Shown in pieces: positions 1 to 9,130 of a stretch of 64,000 nucleotides of DNA (position 1 is the stretch's first letter; each line of letters begins with the position of its first letter). Location: NCBI GenBank assembly GCA_002722955.1, contig PBMZ01000083.1:1-64000 (forward strand), given 5' to 3'. The stretch is from Planctomycetaceae bacterium. Lineage in GTDB: Bacteria > Planctomycetota > Planctomycetia > Planctomycetales > Planctomycetaceae. Below the pieces are notes generated by a model, which was not told the origin of the DNA, did not search any database, and saw only the letters and a program-made list of their open reading frames with translations. Made by a program: the position numbers and the translations under genes.

Positions 1-306
1 TTCATCAGGCAACTGCTCGCCGTGCATCATGTTCAAGAGCGGCTTATAATCAAACAGGTCGGCTTGCGACGGCGCACCGGATTGGAACAAGTAAATGATC
101 CGCTTGGCCTTGGGTTCGTGGTGCACCTCTTTAAGCGCACCCGGCCTGCTCAAAGTGTCGGCTGCTGTCGAAGTCGATTCACGATGCATCAAGTCAGCCA
201 ACGCAAGGCTACCCAAGCCCATACCGAAACGCTGCAGCACTTGCCGCCGTGGCATCAGCGTCGGCGATTCGAAACCAACGCACTGGTGTTGATGGTGTGA
301 GTTCAT
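1..306 (-). CDS. DUF1501 family protein, N-terminal 102 residues (cut by window edge)
   Basis: The ATG at 304-306 opens a frame that runs off the left edge. Residues 19-24 carry a twin-arginine signal (PRRQVL) followed by a hydrophobic, Gly/Ala-rich stretch, so the protein is probably exported folded by Tat. The later segment IIYLFQSGAPSQADLFDYKP is the typical first strand and metal-site region of DUF1501 (PF07394), a planctomycete-expanded family usually placed near the alkaline phosphatase/sulfatase fold. The enzymatic role is unproven. It lies 19 nt downstream of a PSD1 gene on the same strand, as do the other four DUF1501 genes here. The family is normally about 450-480 aa, so roughly three quarters lies outside the window. 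Confidence 0.93.
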   Translation of the reverse strand, partial: MNSHHQHQCVGFESPTLMPRRQVLQRFGMGLGSLALADLMHRESTSTAADTLSRPGALKEVHHEPKAKRIIYLFQSGAPSQADLFDYKPLLNMMHGEQLPDE

Positions 307-325
307 CGGATTCTCGTTGTTTGTG

Positions 326-3300
326 CTATCGGCGATTCAAGACTTCGTCGTAACTAAACAGAGCATTGGCAACAGTTGAAAGTGCTGCCAATTGATTAGC
401 ATCGAGACTCTTGTCCGCTGGACGCTCGCCTGTTTTCAAGTAGGCGGCGGCACGGCCAGAGTTGCTCTTAAAGTACGAGTGTTGCTTTTCATACAAAGTC
501 GTCAGTACCTGCAATTCATCATCGCTGGCATGACGACTGGTGAGAACGCGAAACAATTGCTTCAATGATCCCGTGGCTTCGCTCTTGTTGGCTTTCAGCA
601 CTCTTTCGCTTAGTACGCGGGCGGCTTCCACGAATTGCGGACCATTCATCAGGACGAAGGCTTCAAGCGGTGTTGATGTTCGCTCTCGTTTAACTCGACA
701 AACATCTCGTTTCGATGCGTCCAGAGTCATCATGACGGGCGCGGGGCCTGTGCGCTTCCAATATGTATAGAGACTGCGTCGATAGAGGCCCTCACCACTG
801 TTTCGTTTCGCCGGCTTAAACGAGACCTCGATTTCATACGGTTTCACGGGGGGCCCGCCACGTTTGTCGACAAGTAGTTGGCTGACTGCCAATGCATTGT
901 CTCTCAACATTTCCGCCGGCCATCGAAACGTGGGGGCACGAGAAAGAAGTAGGTTTTGTGGATCGTTAGCAACCGACTTAGCTGATCCCGTCGCGGATTG
1001 GCGATATGTGGCCGACATGACGATCTTCTTGAGCAACTGCTTGACGTCCCAGTCGTGATCGGTGAAGTCTCGAGCGAGCCAGTCGAGCAATTCCGGGTGA
1101 GTCGGCGGTTGTCCCTGCCGACCGAAATCGTCTGGCGTGCGCACGAGACCTTGACCGAAGATCATTTGCCAGAAGCGATTCACGGCGACGCGGGATGTCA
1201 ACGGGTGACCGGGCTGAGTCAGCCATTGAGCCAATCCCAAGCGATTCGGTTGAAAGCCTTCAAACTTCGGCAGAATCCGCGGCGTTCCCGGGCTGACTTC
1301 TTCGGTCCGAGCGTCATAGGCGCCTCGCTTCAACAAGTACGTCTTACGCGGCGCGTCGTCCTTCATCACCATGATTTCCGGAAGACCGTCAACAGTTTTG
1401 CTTAGCTGTTCTCGCTTGCTCCGTACTGCTTTCAATTGCTGTTTGTATGTCGCATCAACAGTAAGAAGATAGTACTGCTTCAGAGCATTGGTGCGGCCAT
1501 CCTTCAACGCGTCGACGAGCGACTCGCCATCAAACAATTGAGTGACCTCAATCTCTGAGAGCCGACGATTAAAGACCTTGAATTCGTCAACCAACCCGTT
1601 TGTGAAACCTCGATCACGAAATCGTTGTCCGATGGCAATGTTGTCACCACCTCCGCCCGTGATGTTCTTGTACAAGTTATCGCGGACAACGTCGCAAGCG
1701 ACTGGCTTGCCATTGACGAAGATCTTTAGACCGTCAGCGCGGCTTGATCCATCCCAAGTAATGGCGACGTGATGCCATTTCTTGATTGGTAGCTTTTCCT
1801 TCATACGGACGCGGATTGCATTGCCGGGCCAAAAGTGAATCAGCGACGCACTGAGATGTCCGTCTTCCATTAACAATTGATAGCCGCGACTAGCAGCATC
1901 CGTCCAAGCTCTGGAACGGTGAAAGACAACTGCGCGGTCTTTGACATCGGGAGTATTCATCCACAACGAAACGCTAAACGCATCAAAGCGGCGGAAGTTG
2001 CCAGCGGGAACGCCGATACCATCGTCGCCGCTCAGCATCACGGCTTGACCGACCTTACCCTCGACAGACTTGTTGCCGCCCTTAATTGGCTTTTCAAAGT
2101 CTAGGTGTGCGACTTGACCGGGAATCAATGGGTCCGGCATCGGCGATGACTCGAGCCATTTCTTAAATGCGCCGCTATTCTGATCTGCCGTCGTTCGCAG
2201 CGACTTTTCGGAGTCGGCGATCTCTTGCCTGATGGTGGCGATCTTTGTCTTGGCTGCATCGTTGGCCATCACCAACGTTGGCGTGGGCACGGAACTGGTG
2301 AAGTAAGAGTAAAGGCCTGCTTCGGCGATGTTGTCGAAGAATGCCGAGACCTCGTAGTACTCCTTCTGAGTCAGCGGGTCGTATTTGTGATCGTGGCAAC
2401 GGCAACATTCCATCGTCAATCCAAGGAACGCTGTGGCGAATGTCTGCGTGCGATCAGAAACGTACTCGATGCGAAACTCTTCCGGCACGCTTCCGCCTTC
2501 AACCTTTTGTGGGTGCAGTCGATTGAAGGTCGTTGCCAAAATTTGATCATCAGTGGCTTTCGGTATTAAGTCGCCCGCCAACTGCATCGCGATGAATTGG
2601 TCGTACAGCATGTTGTTGTTGAACGCCCGGACGACCCAATCTCGCCAGGGCCAGACATAGCGGTCTCGGTCGACTTGGTAACCGTACGTATCACTGTAAC
2701 GCGCGGCATCGAGCCAGTCGGCGGCCATTCGCTCGCCAAAAGCGGAACTGGAAAGTAACCGATCGACGACTCGCTCGTACGCTGCTGGGGAGCTGTCCTT
2801 CAGGAACTCATCGATTTGATCGAGCGTCGGTGGCAAACCTGTCAAATCAAAACTGAGCCGCCGAATCAGTCGTTCTCGAGAAGCCTCTACTGCGTGCGAT
2901 ATGCCGGCAGCTTCAAGACGCCGCAAAATGAAATAGTCAATCTCGTTTCGACACCACTTGGCGTTGACGACTTTGGGAGGCTTAACCTGTTGGATAGGAA
3001 GAAAAGACCAATGCTGCTGCCATTTTGCACCTTGCTGAACCCAGCGTTTGATCAATTCGATTTCGTCTTCGGATAACGAAAGCTTCGAACTGGCTGGCGG
3101 CATTCGCTCTTCGGGATCATTACTGGCGATGCGCAGAATCAATTCAGACTCATCAATCTTGCCAGCGACAATAGCGGATTCTTTAGCCGCATCTTCCAGG
3201 TCGAGCCGCAAGTCGGCTTTTCTTGCCGCCGAATCGGGGCCATGACACCGAAAACACCGGTCCGATAGAAGTGGCCGGATGTCTCGATTGAATTGAATCG

Positions 3301-3385
3301 CATCGTCAGCTCGGGCCGTTGACACTGCAGCGAAGATCGCGGGCAACAAAAGTAGCAGACGCTCTAATGCCAGGAACCGTTTCAA
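326..3385 (-). CDS. PSCyt1 - DUF1549 - LamG - DUF1553 (PSD1) exported cytochrome-like protein
   Basis: A 1019-aa protein with an N-terminal signal peptide (about residues 1-26, ending TARA). A PSCyt1 heme-binding motif CFRCH lies at residues 44-48. DUF1549 follows and holds a second CxxCH (CCRCHDHKYD, near residue 327). An inserted LamG/concanavalin-like domain is near 415-620 (HLDFEKP ... LVDEFKVFNRRLSEIE). DUF1553 is C-terminal (HPLTSRVAVNRFWQMIFGQG onward). The start is TTG at 3385, with AAGGGA 7 nt upstream; no in-frame ATG lies nearby. It sits between an exported lectin-like gene and a DUF1501 gene, probably one operon. The role is inferred to be extracytoplasmic oxidation or breakdown of a carbohydrate-like substrate; no PSD1 substrate is established. 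Confidence 0.93.
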   Translation of the reverse strand: MKRFLALERLLLLLPAIFAAVSTARADDAIQFNRDIRPLLSDRCFRCHGPDSAARKADLRLDLEDAAKESAIVAGKIDESELILRIASNDPEERMPPASSKLSLSEDEIELIKRWVQQGAKWQQHWSFLPIQQVKPPKVVNAKWCRNEIDYFILRRLEAAGISHAVEASRERLIRRLSFDLTGLPPTLDQIDEFLKDSSPAAYERVVDRLLSSSAFGERMAADWLDAARYSDTYGYQVDRDRYVWPWRDWVVRAFNNNMLYDQFIAMQLAGDLIPKATDDQILATTFNRLHPQKVEGGSVPEEFRIEYVSDRTQTFATAFLGLTMECCRCHDHKYDPLTQKEYYEVSAFFDNIAEAGLYSYFTSSVPTPTLVMANDAAKTKIATIRQEIADSEKSLRTTADQNSGAFKKWLESSPMPDPLIPGQVAHLDFEKPIKGGNKSVEGKVGQAVMLSGDDGIGVPAGNFRRFDAFSVSLWMNTPDVKDRAVVFHRSRAWTDAASRGYQLLMEDGHLSASLIHFWPGNAIRVRMKEKLPIKKWHHVAITWDGSSRADGLKIFVNGKPVACDVVRDNLYKNITGGGGDNIAIGQRFRDRGFTNGLVDEFKVFNRRLSEIEVTQLFDGESLVDALKDGRTNALKQYYLLTVDATYKQQLKAVRSKREQLSKTVDGLPEIMVMKDDAPRKTYLLKRGAYDARTEEVSPGTPRILPKFEGFQPNRLGLAQWLTQPGHPLTSRVAVNRFWQMIFGQGLVRTPDDFGRQGQPPTHPELLDWLARDFTDHDWDVKQLLKKIVMSATYRQSATGSAKSVANDPQNLLLSRAPTFRWPAEMLRDNALAVSQLLVDKRGGPPVKPYEIEVSFKPAKRNSGEGLYRRSLYTYWKRTGPAPVMMTLDASKRDVCRVKRERTSTPLEAFVLMNGPQFVEAARVLSERVLKANKSEATGSLKQLFRVLTSRHASDDELQVLTTLYEKQHSYFKSNSGRAAAYLKTGERPADKSLDANQLAALSTVANALFSYDEVLNRR

Positions 3386-3435
3386 TGTGTAATCCCTTTA
3401 GTGATAAGTCGAGGAGTTCTCTCCACGATGATCTG

Positions 3436-4146
3436 CTAATTCGCGGTTTTACTCTTGGCTTTGACGACATCACCGAACAAGAAAACGTTGTCGTAGTTTC
3501 CGGTGTCGTCAAATGATCCAAGCCCCACTTTGCCAAATTGAAACGTCTTATCCACAGCGGTCATGACAGGCTTCTTCATATCGTCGAAGTAGACTTCGAT
3601 TTCGCCCGTCTTGACACGGCGGATGACTCGAGCGTGATGCCACTTGTCATCCCAATTTGTGCCCTGTGTCGTCGTCTTGGATATCTTCGTTCGTGGCTTG
3701 CCATTCACAATGAAGATATTGTTGGCGTGATCATCCATTTTTTTGCCAAGATGCACGTAGTAGAAGTGTGCCGGATCTTGAAAGCCAAAGAACAAACACA
3801 TGTCGCGGTGACCGTAATCCTTGATCGTCGATTGAAGCCGCACATCAAGAATCATGTCGCCAACGGTGACGTCGCGAATCATTGAGCGATTGAAAGGCGA
3901 ACGAACGGGTGTTTTGACTTTGCTTTGTTGGTACTGGTTGTAAACCTTGTTGCCATCAACTTCTGTGACCTTCCAAGCTTTCGGATCGCTAGCAGCCCAT
4001 GCTTTGCTGCCGTCTTCGAAGTCGTCGGAAAAAACAAGTGGCAACTTGCTGTCGATTTTGGGCGGTTTGGGTTTCTCGGCGTGCAGCCTTGGAGTGAGTA
4101 CAAGAGCCGTCAGTGCCAAGATCGTCCGCTGGCTTAATTTCATCAT
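3436..4146 (-). CDS. Exported concanavalin-A-like (lectin/glucanase fold) protein
   Basis: A 236-aa protein with a signal peptide (about residues 1-23, ending LHA). The body reads as a jelly-roll fold: VFSDDFEDGSKAW, DMILDVRLQS, DMCLFFGFQD, HHARVIRRVKTGEIEVYFDD and GKVGLGSFDDTGNYDNVFL. This pattern is typical of DUF1080-like and LamG-like planctomycete exported proteins. The start is ATG at 4146 (AGGAA about 11 nt upstream) rather than the upstream TTG, which abuts the ribosome site. It lies 50 nt before the PSD1 gene on the same strand, so it may bind or present the same polysaccharide. I see no clear catalytic residues. Carbohydrate binding is inferred from the fold only. Confidence 0.78.
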   Translation of the reverse strand: MMKLSQRTILALTALVLTPRLHAEKPKPPKIDSKLPLVFSDDFEDGSKAWAASDPKAWKVTEVDGNKVYNQYQQSKVKTPVRSPFNRSMIRDVTVGDMILDVRLQSTIKDYGHRDMCLFFGFQDPAHFYYVHLGKKMDDHANNIFIVNGKPRTKISKTTTQGTNWDDKWHHARVIRRVKTGEIEVYFDDMKKPVMTAVDKTFQFGKVGLGSFDDTGNYDNVFLFGDVVKAKSKTAN

Positions 4147-4295
4147 TGTTGGCAATTCCTTGGTATCTCAGTACGAGCGTTTCAGTTTGAAATTTCGATT
4201 GAAGGTAAGCACAAGTCACCAACCATTATCGTTGCCGCTTGCGATTGCGTTCAAGGCTGCCGGAGAAATCCAGCGAAACGGCTGCCTCGACATTC

Positions 4296-4634
4296 TTAGA
4301 AGAGCTTGGCGTCTGGATAACATTGTCGCATCACACGACGTCGCACACTGAAGAGCGCCAACAGATTGAAGAGTTTGAGCCAGATTAGCCAGGATGTTTG
4401 AATCCAAGCTTCTCGGATATCGCTTAACCCGAACGTCAGGAACAACAAGGCGTAAAAGACTTCAACCGATGATTTTCGCTGAGTGCAGAAACGCCAGAAA
4501 ACAAGTACCGCGAAAATCAACCAAGCCGTTCCCTCGGCCAAGTTGAACCAATGGTAGAACTGCGTAAAGCTGTCGGGGGTGTCGGCGGAATACTCCCACC
4601 AAGTGCGGACAAACAGAATGTCCAGCGCGTCCAT
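4296..4634 (-). CDS. Small integral membrane protein, unknown function
   Basis: A 112-aa protein with two or three hydrophobic segments: WFNLAEGTAWLIFAVLVFW (about 29-47), FYALLFLTFGLSDI (about 60-73) and WLIWLKLFNLLALF (about 82-95). It ends in a basic tail (RRRVMRQ). The start codon lies 3 nt after the stop of the PP2C phosphatase gene, so the two are probably co-transcribed and translationally coupled. I do not recognise a family. The coupling hints at a membrane partner or target for the phosphatase, but nothing in the sequence proves it. Confidence 0.72.
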   Translation of the reverse strand: MDALDILFVRTWWEYSADTPDSFTQFYHWFNLAEGTAWLIFAVLVFWRFCTQRKSSVEVFYALLFLTFGLSDIREAWIQTSWLIWLKLFNLLALFSVRRRVMRQCYPDAKLF

Positions 4635-4637
4635 GGT

Positions 4638-5375
4638 CTATTTAACGTGAACGACAACGCAGGTGATGTTGTCCTTGGAGCCACCTTGCTCGGCGGCCGG
4701 AACTAAAGCTTCAGCTGCGCTTTGCGGGTCGTCGTGTTCCTTGAGCAGTCCATCGATGACGTTATCGTCGATTCCGTCGGTGACGCCATCGGAACAAAGC
4801 ATGAAGCGGTCGCCTGATTGCGGGACGACTTCGCAGGCTTCCGTTCCCGTGCCGCCGTCTTTTGTACCGAGGTACTTGTACAAGACGTTTCGATAGCGGT
4901 GTGTGGCCGCTTCGTCGGGGCTGATTGTGCCTGCAGTTACTAAGGCTTGTGTGAGGGAATGGTCAGTGGTGAGTTGCTTTAGCTTGCCATCCCGAAGCAT
5001 GTAAACGCGGCTGTCGCCAACGTTGCCGATGTATAAGTTGCCTCGCACGACGACGATGAAGGTCACGGTCGTGCCCATGTTGTGATAGTCAGGCTCCAAC
5101 TCGCTAAGAGCCATGATTTCCGTGTTGGCAAAGGCGACGGCTTGGTCGATTTTCTTGATTGCGGTTTTGGCGTCGTCGCGGTCAAATTCGAGCAGTTGGT
5201 TCAGCTTTTGGGGAATCAGTTCGGTTGCTAGTTCGCTTGCCTTTTCGCCGGCGGATTGGCCGCCCATACCGTCGGCAACGATATAGTACCTTCCATCTTC
5301 GACAACGAAGGTATCCTCGTTGTTCTCGCGGAAATTTCCTGTGATGCTCACGCACCCCGAAATGAGTTGTACCAT
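4638..5375 (-). CDS. PP2C-type Ser/Thr protein phosphatase (Stp1-like)
   Basis: A 245-aa cytoplasmic metal-dependent phosphatase with the full set of PPM motifs: NFRENNEDTFVV (residues about 13-24), YIVADGMGGQSAGE (metal Asp and Gly pair), TTVTFIVVVRGNLYIGNVGDSRVY, LTTDHSLTQALV, RFMLCSDGVTDGIDDNVI and GSKDNITCVVVHV at the C-terminus. Length matches stand-alone bacterial PP2C (about 240 aa) with no regulatory domain. It would reverse Hanks-type kinase phosphorylation; a large transmembrane kinase is encoded 14 kb away, though a direct link is only a guess. The gene lies downstream of the PIG-L deacetylase (38-nt gap) and immediately upstream of a small membrane protein. Confidence 0.95.
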   Translation of the reverse strand: MVQLISGCVSITGNFRENNEDTFVVEDGRYYIVADGMGGQSAGEKASELATELIPQKLNQLLEFDRDDAKTAIKKIDQAVAFANTEIMALSELEPDYHNMGTTVTFIVVVRGNLYIGNVGDSRVYMLRDGKLKQLTTDHSLTQALVTAGTISPDEAATHRYRNVLYKYLGTKDGGTGTEACEVVPQSGDRFMLCSDGVTDGIDDNVIDGLLKEHDDPQSAAEALVPAAEQGGSKDNITCVVVHVK

Positions 5376-5413
5376 ATCGTTACTCTAATCGTTCCGATGT
5401 GATTGCCCCGTTT

Positions 5414-6145
5414 TCAACCACACACCGTCTTCACTAAGTCCTGGACTCCCAAAGTCGTTGCCACGATGAATAATTCTCCGGCTTCGAATCCAGTGCTCGT
5501 TCCCAACAGCCTAGCGTGGCTCTCGACTAATCGAAAGACCCGCTGCTTGGCTGGAGGGAATTGCGTCTTGTAAGCCCGCACTGCTTCTAATTTTAACTCG
5601 ATTGTGTCCGAAATATCTACGACAAATTGGCCGCTTCCCGTAGGGATCTCAAGAGTTGAGAAGCCCAGCGGGTACCAAATCTGCTTCTCAATCCGGTGAA
5701 CCGGCAAATTGTCGAAGGATTCGTCCCATTTGCAGAGCCGCGAATAAAACACCCCAGCATCCGTAATCTGCATAGCTTGCCAATGATCGGGGGACGCCAT
5801 TGGGGTTTTATCCGCAATGCCTAGAACAATCTTCGGTCGGTACCGCCGAAACAATTTGGCCAATGCGACGCGAGCCTCGAAAGTATCAAACAAACGCCGA
5901 TTCGGCAGATCCAGAGTCTCGCGGACGTGAACTCCTAGTATTTCAGCGGCTGTTTTTGCCTCTTCTAACCGCACTTCAGGCCCGGGGCTTAACGGAGTCG
6001 GTTCTCCATCGGTCAGATCGACGATTCCGACGCGATACCCTTGCTTCACCAACCTTGCTAAAGTGCCGCCGACGGCTATTTCCACATCGTCGGGGTGAGC
6101 CCCAACTGCAATGACATCAAGTGGTTCGGGCAAATCAGTTGGCAT
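5414..6145 (-). CDS. PIG-L family deacetylase (BshB1-like)
   Basis: A 243-aa LmbE/PIG-L fold protein. [20 protein letters not shown] at residues about 14-33 has the zinc-binding AHPDD motif. [20 protein letters not shown] and [18 protein letters not shown] follow, and the third zinc ligand region is [10 protein letters not shown]. The arrangement is that of BshB1, which removes acetyl from GlcNAc-malate in bacillithiol biosynthesis. Other N-acetylsugar deacetylases share these motifs and neither bshA nor bshC is visible here, so the substrate is uncertain. Its ATG overlaps the end of the alpha/beta hydrolase gene by 11 nt, which suggests translational coupling. Confidence 0.88.
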   Translation of the reverse strand: MPTDLPEPLDVIAVGAHPDDVEIAVGGTLARLVKQGYRVGIVDLTDGEPTPLSPGPEVRLEEAKTAAEILGVHVRETLDLPNRRLFDTFEARVALAKLFRRYRPKIVLGIADKTPMASPDHWQAMQITDAGVFYSRLCKWDESFDNLPVHRIEKQIWYPLGFSTLEIPTGSGQFVVDISDTIELKLEAVRAYKTQFPPAKQRVFRLVESHARLLGTSTGFEAGELFIVATTLGVQDLVKTVCG

Positions 6146-7139
6146 GGGCAGCCTCGCAATCGGTCACTTGATCGGAAAGCGCACCTTGTAAGAAGGGGAT
6201 AATCATTTTGGTCAAACGATGAGGATGCGTCAAATATGGGAGTTGTCCGCAAGTGTGAAGCCATTCCGACTCCACATTTGAGAGACCCGCTTCGAGCTTC
6301 TTTTGTGCATCGATTACCAACTTGCCAACACCCTCCGAATAAACCAAGAAGGTGGGCTGCGTAATCTCCGGCAAGTTTGCGGTCAGATCGAATTGACCAA
6401 GCATTCTTGCTCGCGCGGCAACTTCTTGAACTGGTGTCGCGCCACAGTTTTCCGCGAAGAATTGCCAGCGACCGAAGTCAAACGGTGGAAACCACGGTCG
6501 GTGGTTCTGTGCGTTGACAATTCGGAAACCTGGAACAGCGGACATTGTTTTCGACTTCGAGAGCCCTATTTTCAGCAGCAACTTTTCGAACATTGTCCAA
6601 CGTCGGCGAATAAAAGCCGACTGGAGCACGGCACGCTCAACCCTTTCAGGAAATGACGCCATCGTCGTCATGGCCACGGCGGCTCCGAAATCGGACGCGT
6701 AGAGTTGGAAGCGTTCGTCTCCGTGATGGTCGGCGATGCTGATCAAGTCGTCGGCAACATCCGCCAGCTCCCGACAAGGCTTCGAAGGCGTGTTGTAATC
6801 GAAGAAGACGCAGCGAAAGTCTTCTCTCAGCAACCAACCGCTCAGCGCGTATAAGTCGCAAGTGCCGCTGATGCCGTTTAGAAAGTATAACGGCGGACCA
6901 CTGCCCCAAGTACGCCCGTTGATGGTGACGTCGCCGTTGTCCAATTGCCACGAAGTTGATTCGTCGTGAAACGCAGAAAGGACCTGTTGCCAAGACAACG
7001 GAGTCGGACAAGGCTCGTGAGCTTCTTCGCTTGTCGATGCCTTGGGGTTGAGGCAACCACCGCCTTCAGACTGCGCACCCTCACAAGGCTCGCCATCAAG
7101 GGAGGCGGAACAAGGTGACTCAAGCGGAGCAGTTGACAT
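6135..7139 (-). CDS. Alpha/beta hydrolase with Asp at the nucleophile position
   Basis: A 334-aa protein with an alpha/beta hydrolase core at about residues 60-320. The strand and oxyanion region [19 protein letters not shown] is followed by the nucleophile elbow [29 protein letters not shown], then [14 protein letters not shown] and a late His region ([10 protein letters not shown]). Aligned by eye with the usual GxSxG elbow, the nucleophile position is Asp (A-S-D-F-G), as in haloalkane dehalogenases and epoxide hydrolases, not Ser. The first 45 residues are polar and Cys-rich ([19 protein letters not shown]) and look like a disordered tail. The gene overlaps the PIG-L gene downstream by 11 nt. 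The substrate is unknown. Confidence 0.85.
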   Translation of the reverse strand: MSTAPLESPCSASLDGEPCEGAQSEGGGCLNPKASTSEEAHEPCPTPLSWQQVLSAFHDESTSWQLDNGDVTINGRTWGSGPPLYFLNGISGTCDLYALSGWLLREDFRCVFFDYNTPSKPCRELADVADDLISIADHHGDERFQLYASDFGAAVAMTTMASFPERVERAVLQSAFIRRRWTMFEKLLLKIGLSKSKTMSAVPGFRIVNAQNHRPWFPPFDFGRWQFFAENCGATPVQEVAARARMLGQFDLTANLPEITQPTFLVYSEGVGKLVIDAQKKLEAGLSNVESEWLHTCGQLPYLTHPHRLTKMIIPFLQGALSDQVTDCEAAHAN

Positions 7140-7213
7140 CGTTTAGATTACGCAAAGAAGTGATCGAAGTGATTGGAAACACCATCATATCTTGGTGTTG
7201 TTAATTGTGCAAA

Positions 7214-7244
7214 GAAGCCCGCCTTCTTCGAGAAACCGGGGTTC
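7214..7244. repeat. Degenerate copy of the GAAGCCCGG palindrome
   Basis: Imperfect inverted repeat GAAGCCCG ... CCGGGGTTC in the gap between the HTH-EIIA gene and the alpha/beta hydrolase gene. It matches, with mismatches, the better-preserved copies at 19152, 25685, 34999 and 44028. On the minus strand the RNA would fold into a stem inside the intergenic part of a probable polycistronic message. Confidence 0.5.
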
Positions 7245-7254
7245 TAGTCTGTCA

Positions 7255-7956
7255 CTAAGCTATCTTCTTGTCAGCATCGCAAATCACATCGTAGGCCGTT
7301 TGGTTGTCGTAGGCTTCACGGAGTTGGTCGACGAAGTTTGGCAACTGAAGCATGCGACCCAAGCGCGCTAAGGCGTGCAAATGTGTTTGCGAGTCGAGGC
7401 ACAATACCAGAAAAAAAAGATCACTCAACTTTCGCCGAGGTGCGCCAAAGGGAATTCCAGAAAACGTCCGACCGAACGCGATCACAGATTCGCCCAACGC
7501 GTCAGGCACCGGATTGCGAGGGTGAGGAATCGCGACGCCATTGTCGAAGCCTGTCGACATCACTTGCTCGCGCTCTTGCACGGCTTTCAACACGTCAGCT
7601 GGAGACCAGATGTTCCAGGTTCGGCCAGCAACCTCAACAAGAGACTCGAGCACAGAGCGTTTCGTGCGTGCTTCCAACGGGACCTGTACTGTCTCCAAAC
7701 GCAACAAGCTGCTAACGGGAACTTCGGTATCAACTGTCGAAGCGGTCTGCGATTCTTCCACCTTTTGAAGTTCGCTGTCGTTGTACTCACGCATTTCCTG
7801 TTCTAGCCAATGCGTGATTTCTCGCGGGTGGAATTGCCATTGTCCGCCGACTTTGCGGCCAGGAATTTGGCCGCGATTGACGAGTTTCTCAACCGTTCGC
7901 CGATCGCGACCAAGCCTCTTGACAAGCTCGTCAAGATTGAGAGGTTGGTGCTCCAT
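7255..7956 (-). CDS. Helix-turn-helix domain fused to PTS EIIA (nitrogen/fructose type)
   Basis: A 233-aa protein. Residues about 5-58 form an excisionase/MerR-like helix-turn-helix (LDELVKRLGRDRRTVEKLVN, then GGQWQFHPREITHWLEQ). A polar linker of about 25 residues follows. An EIIA domain of the PtsN/fructose class spans about 88-230. The phosphorylatable His is in GVAIPHPRNP; the second conserved His region is THLHALARLGRMLQ. No membrane EIIBC component is in the window. The architecture suggests DNA binding tuned by phosphorylation of EIIA, coupling carbon or nitrogen status to transcription; this is inference. It lies 26 nt downstream of the sugar isomerase gene, so the two are likely one operon. 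Confidence 0.9.
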   Translation of the reverse strand: MEHQPLNLDELVKRLGRDRRTVEKLVNRGQIPGRKVGGQWQFHPREITHWLEQEMREYNDSELQKVEESQTASTVDTEVPVSSLLRLETVQVPLEARTKRSVLESLVEVAGRTWNIWSPADVLKAVQEREQVMSTGFDNGVAIPHPRNPVPDALGESVIAFGRTFSGIPFGAPRRKLSDLFFLVLCLDSQTHLHALARLGRMLQLPNFVDQLREAYDNQTAYDVICDADKKIA

Positions 7957-7982
7957 TTGATCGAACCTGCCCTTACCTCGCG

Positions 7983-8909
7983 TTAATCAACCAGAACGGC
8001 CGATCGATCGCAGAGTTGTTCAAAGCGGTCTTGTCCGAGTTCGATCAGTTGGTTGTAGTCAGATTGCCAAAGTTCATCCGACCAGATTTGCAATTCGCAA
8101 TATCCGCTATAGTCGTGATCTGCCAAGCAGTCCAGAATCATATCCAGTGGAATGCAACCGTCACCGATCATGCAACGGTCCGTGTCCGAACGAGTCGGCT
8201 CGCGCCAATCGCTCAGTTGAACCAGACCGATGTCGGGAATCAATCCTGGTAACCGGCCTAACAAGTTTTCTTCTTGCCAGAGTTGGTAAACATCGAACGC
8301 CAACTTCACCGAACGGTGATCCACGGCATCAATGATTTCCATAGCTTGGTCAAGTGTATTGATGAAAGTCCAATTCTGGGCAAAGCGCGGACGCATTGGT
8401 TGAATGCACAGATCGACTTCCAAGACGGCAGCAGCGTCGGCGAGTTCCTTTAGCGCATCGATAAACAGTCGCCGGGAATGATTAACGGTGTGACCAGATC
8501 GAGGACCGCTTGCCACGACAAGACAATCGGCATTCAACTGCGACGCAACATAAAGAGAATCAAAGGCATCAGCAACGGCTTCCTTGTACGAGTAACCGTT
8601 CGTGCCGGTGAACCCGCCCGCCCAGGAGATACTGGAGACGGCGAGATCGGAATCCTGCAAGATGTCGATGTCATCGTAATCTTCAAAGTTGTCCAATTTG
8701 GAACGCCAGACACCAATCGCGTCAATTGCGGCAGATTCGTAGTTCCTGACATCTTCTTCGAAAGACCATCGATACGTTGTAATTTGATTGATTGAGAATT
8801 TGAGTTTTGGACGGACCGTTGAGCCTGCTTCCCTGCGGCCAATGGGAATAGTATGAAGTCTTCCATCCTGAAGAAGACTTGTTGATTCGCTTCTTATTGG
8901 CTCGGTCAA
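7983..8909 (-). CDS. Sugar phosphate isomerase/epimerase (AP endonuclease 2-like TIM barrel)
   Basis: A 308-aa protein of the xylose-isomerase-like TIM barrel superfamily. Barrel strands and metal-binding positions are visible in LKFSINQITTYRWSFEEDV, AIDAIGVW, LAVSSISWAGGF, ADCLVVASGPR, EVDLCIQPMRP, VKLAFDVYQLWQEE, IGLVQLSDWREPTRSD and YSGYCELQIWSDELWQ. The only in-frame start before the conserved region is TTG at 8909 with a weak ribosome site, so the start is uncertain; the conserved fold begins about residue 36. It probably acts on a sugar or cyclitol, cytoplasmically. It heads the minus-strand run leading into the HTH-EIIA gene. Confidence 0.88.
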   Translation of the reverse strand: MTEPIRSESTSLLQDGRLHTIPIGRREAGSTVRPKLKFSINQITTYRWSFEEDVRNYESAAIDAIGVWRSKLDNFEDYDDIDILQDSDLAVSSISWAGGFTGTNGYSYKEAVADAFDSLYVASQLNADCLVVASGPRSGHTVNHSRRLFIDALKELADAAAVLEVDLCIQPMRPRFAQNWTFINTLDQAMEIIDAVDHRSVKLAFDVYQLWQEENLLGRLPGLIPDIGLVQLSDWREPTRSDTDRCMIGDGCIPLDMILDCLADHDYSGYCELQIWSDELWQSDYNQLIELGQDRFEQLCDRSAVLVD

Positions 8910-9130
8910 GATTCTGCTCGCATTCGGATTAAGTGAACAATGATGGGTTTACCGAATTTCGTTGTCCCACAATCCTTATCTCCATTGCCAAGACTAGACA
9001 GAATGAAGTTAGCTCCAAGGAATGTTGGGAGTTCCAGCCCGGAATCGGGAAACGATGAAATGAAATTGACGTAAAAATAGTACGGCACGAACGGACGAGC
9101 GCCATCCAATCGATCAATGGCAGAAAAGAA

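Noticed and set aside
8910-9130. Possible small gene between the isomerase and the DUF3500 gene
   Set aside because: Open frames here have no plausible start with a ribosome site and no recognisable motif; more likely a promoter region and leader.
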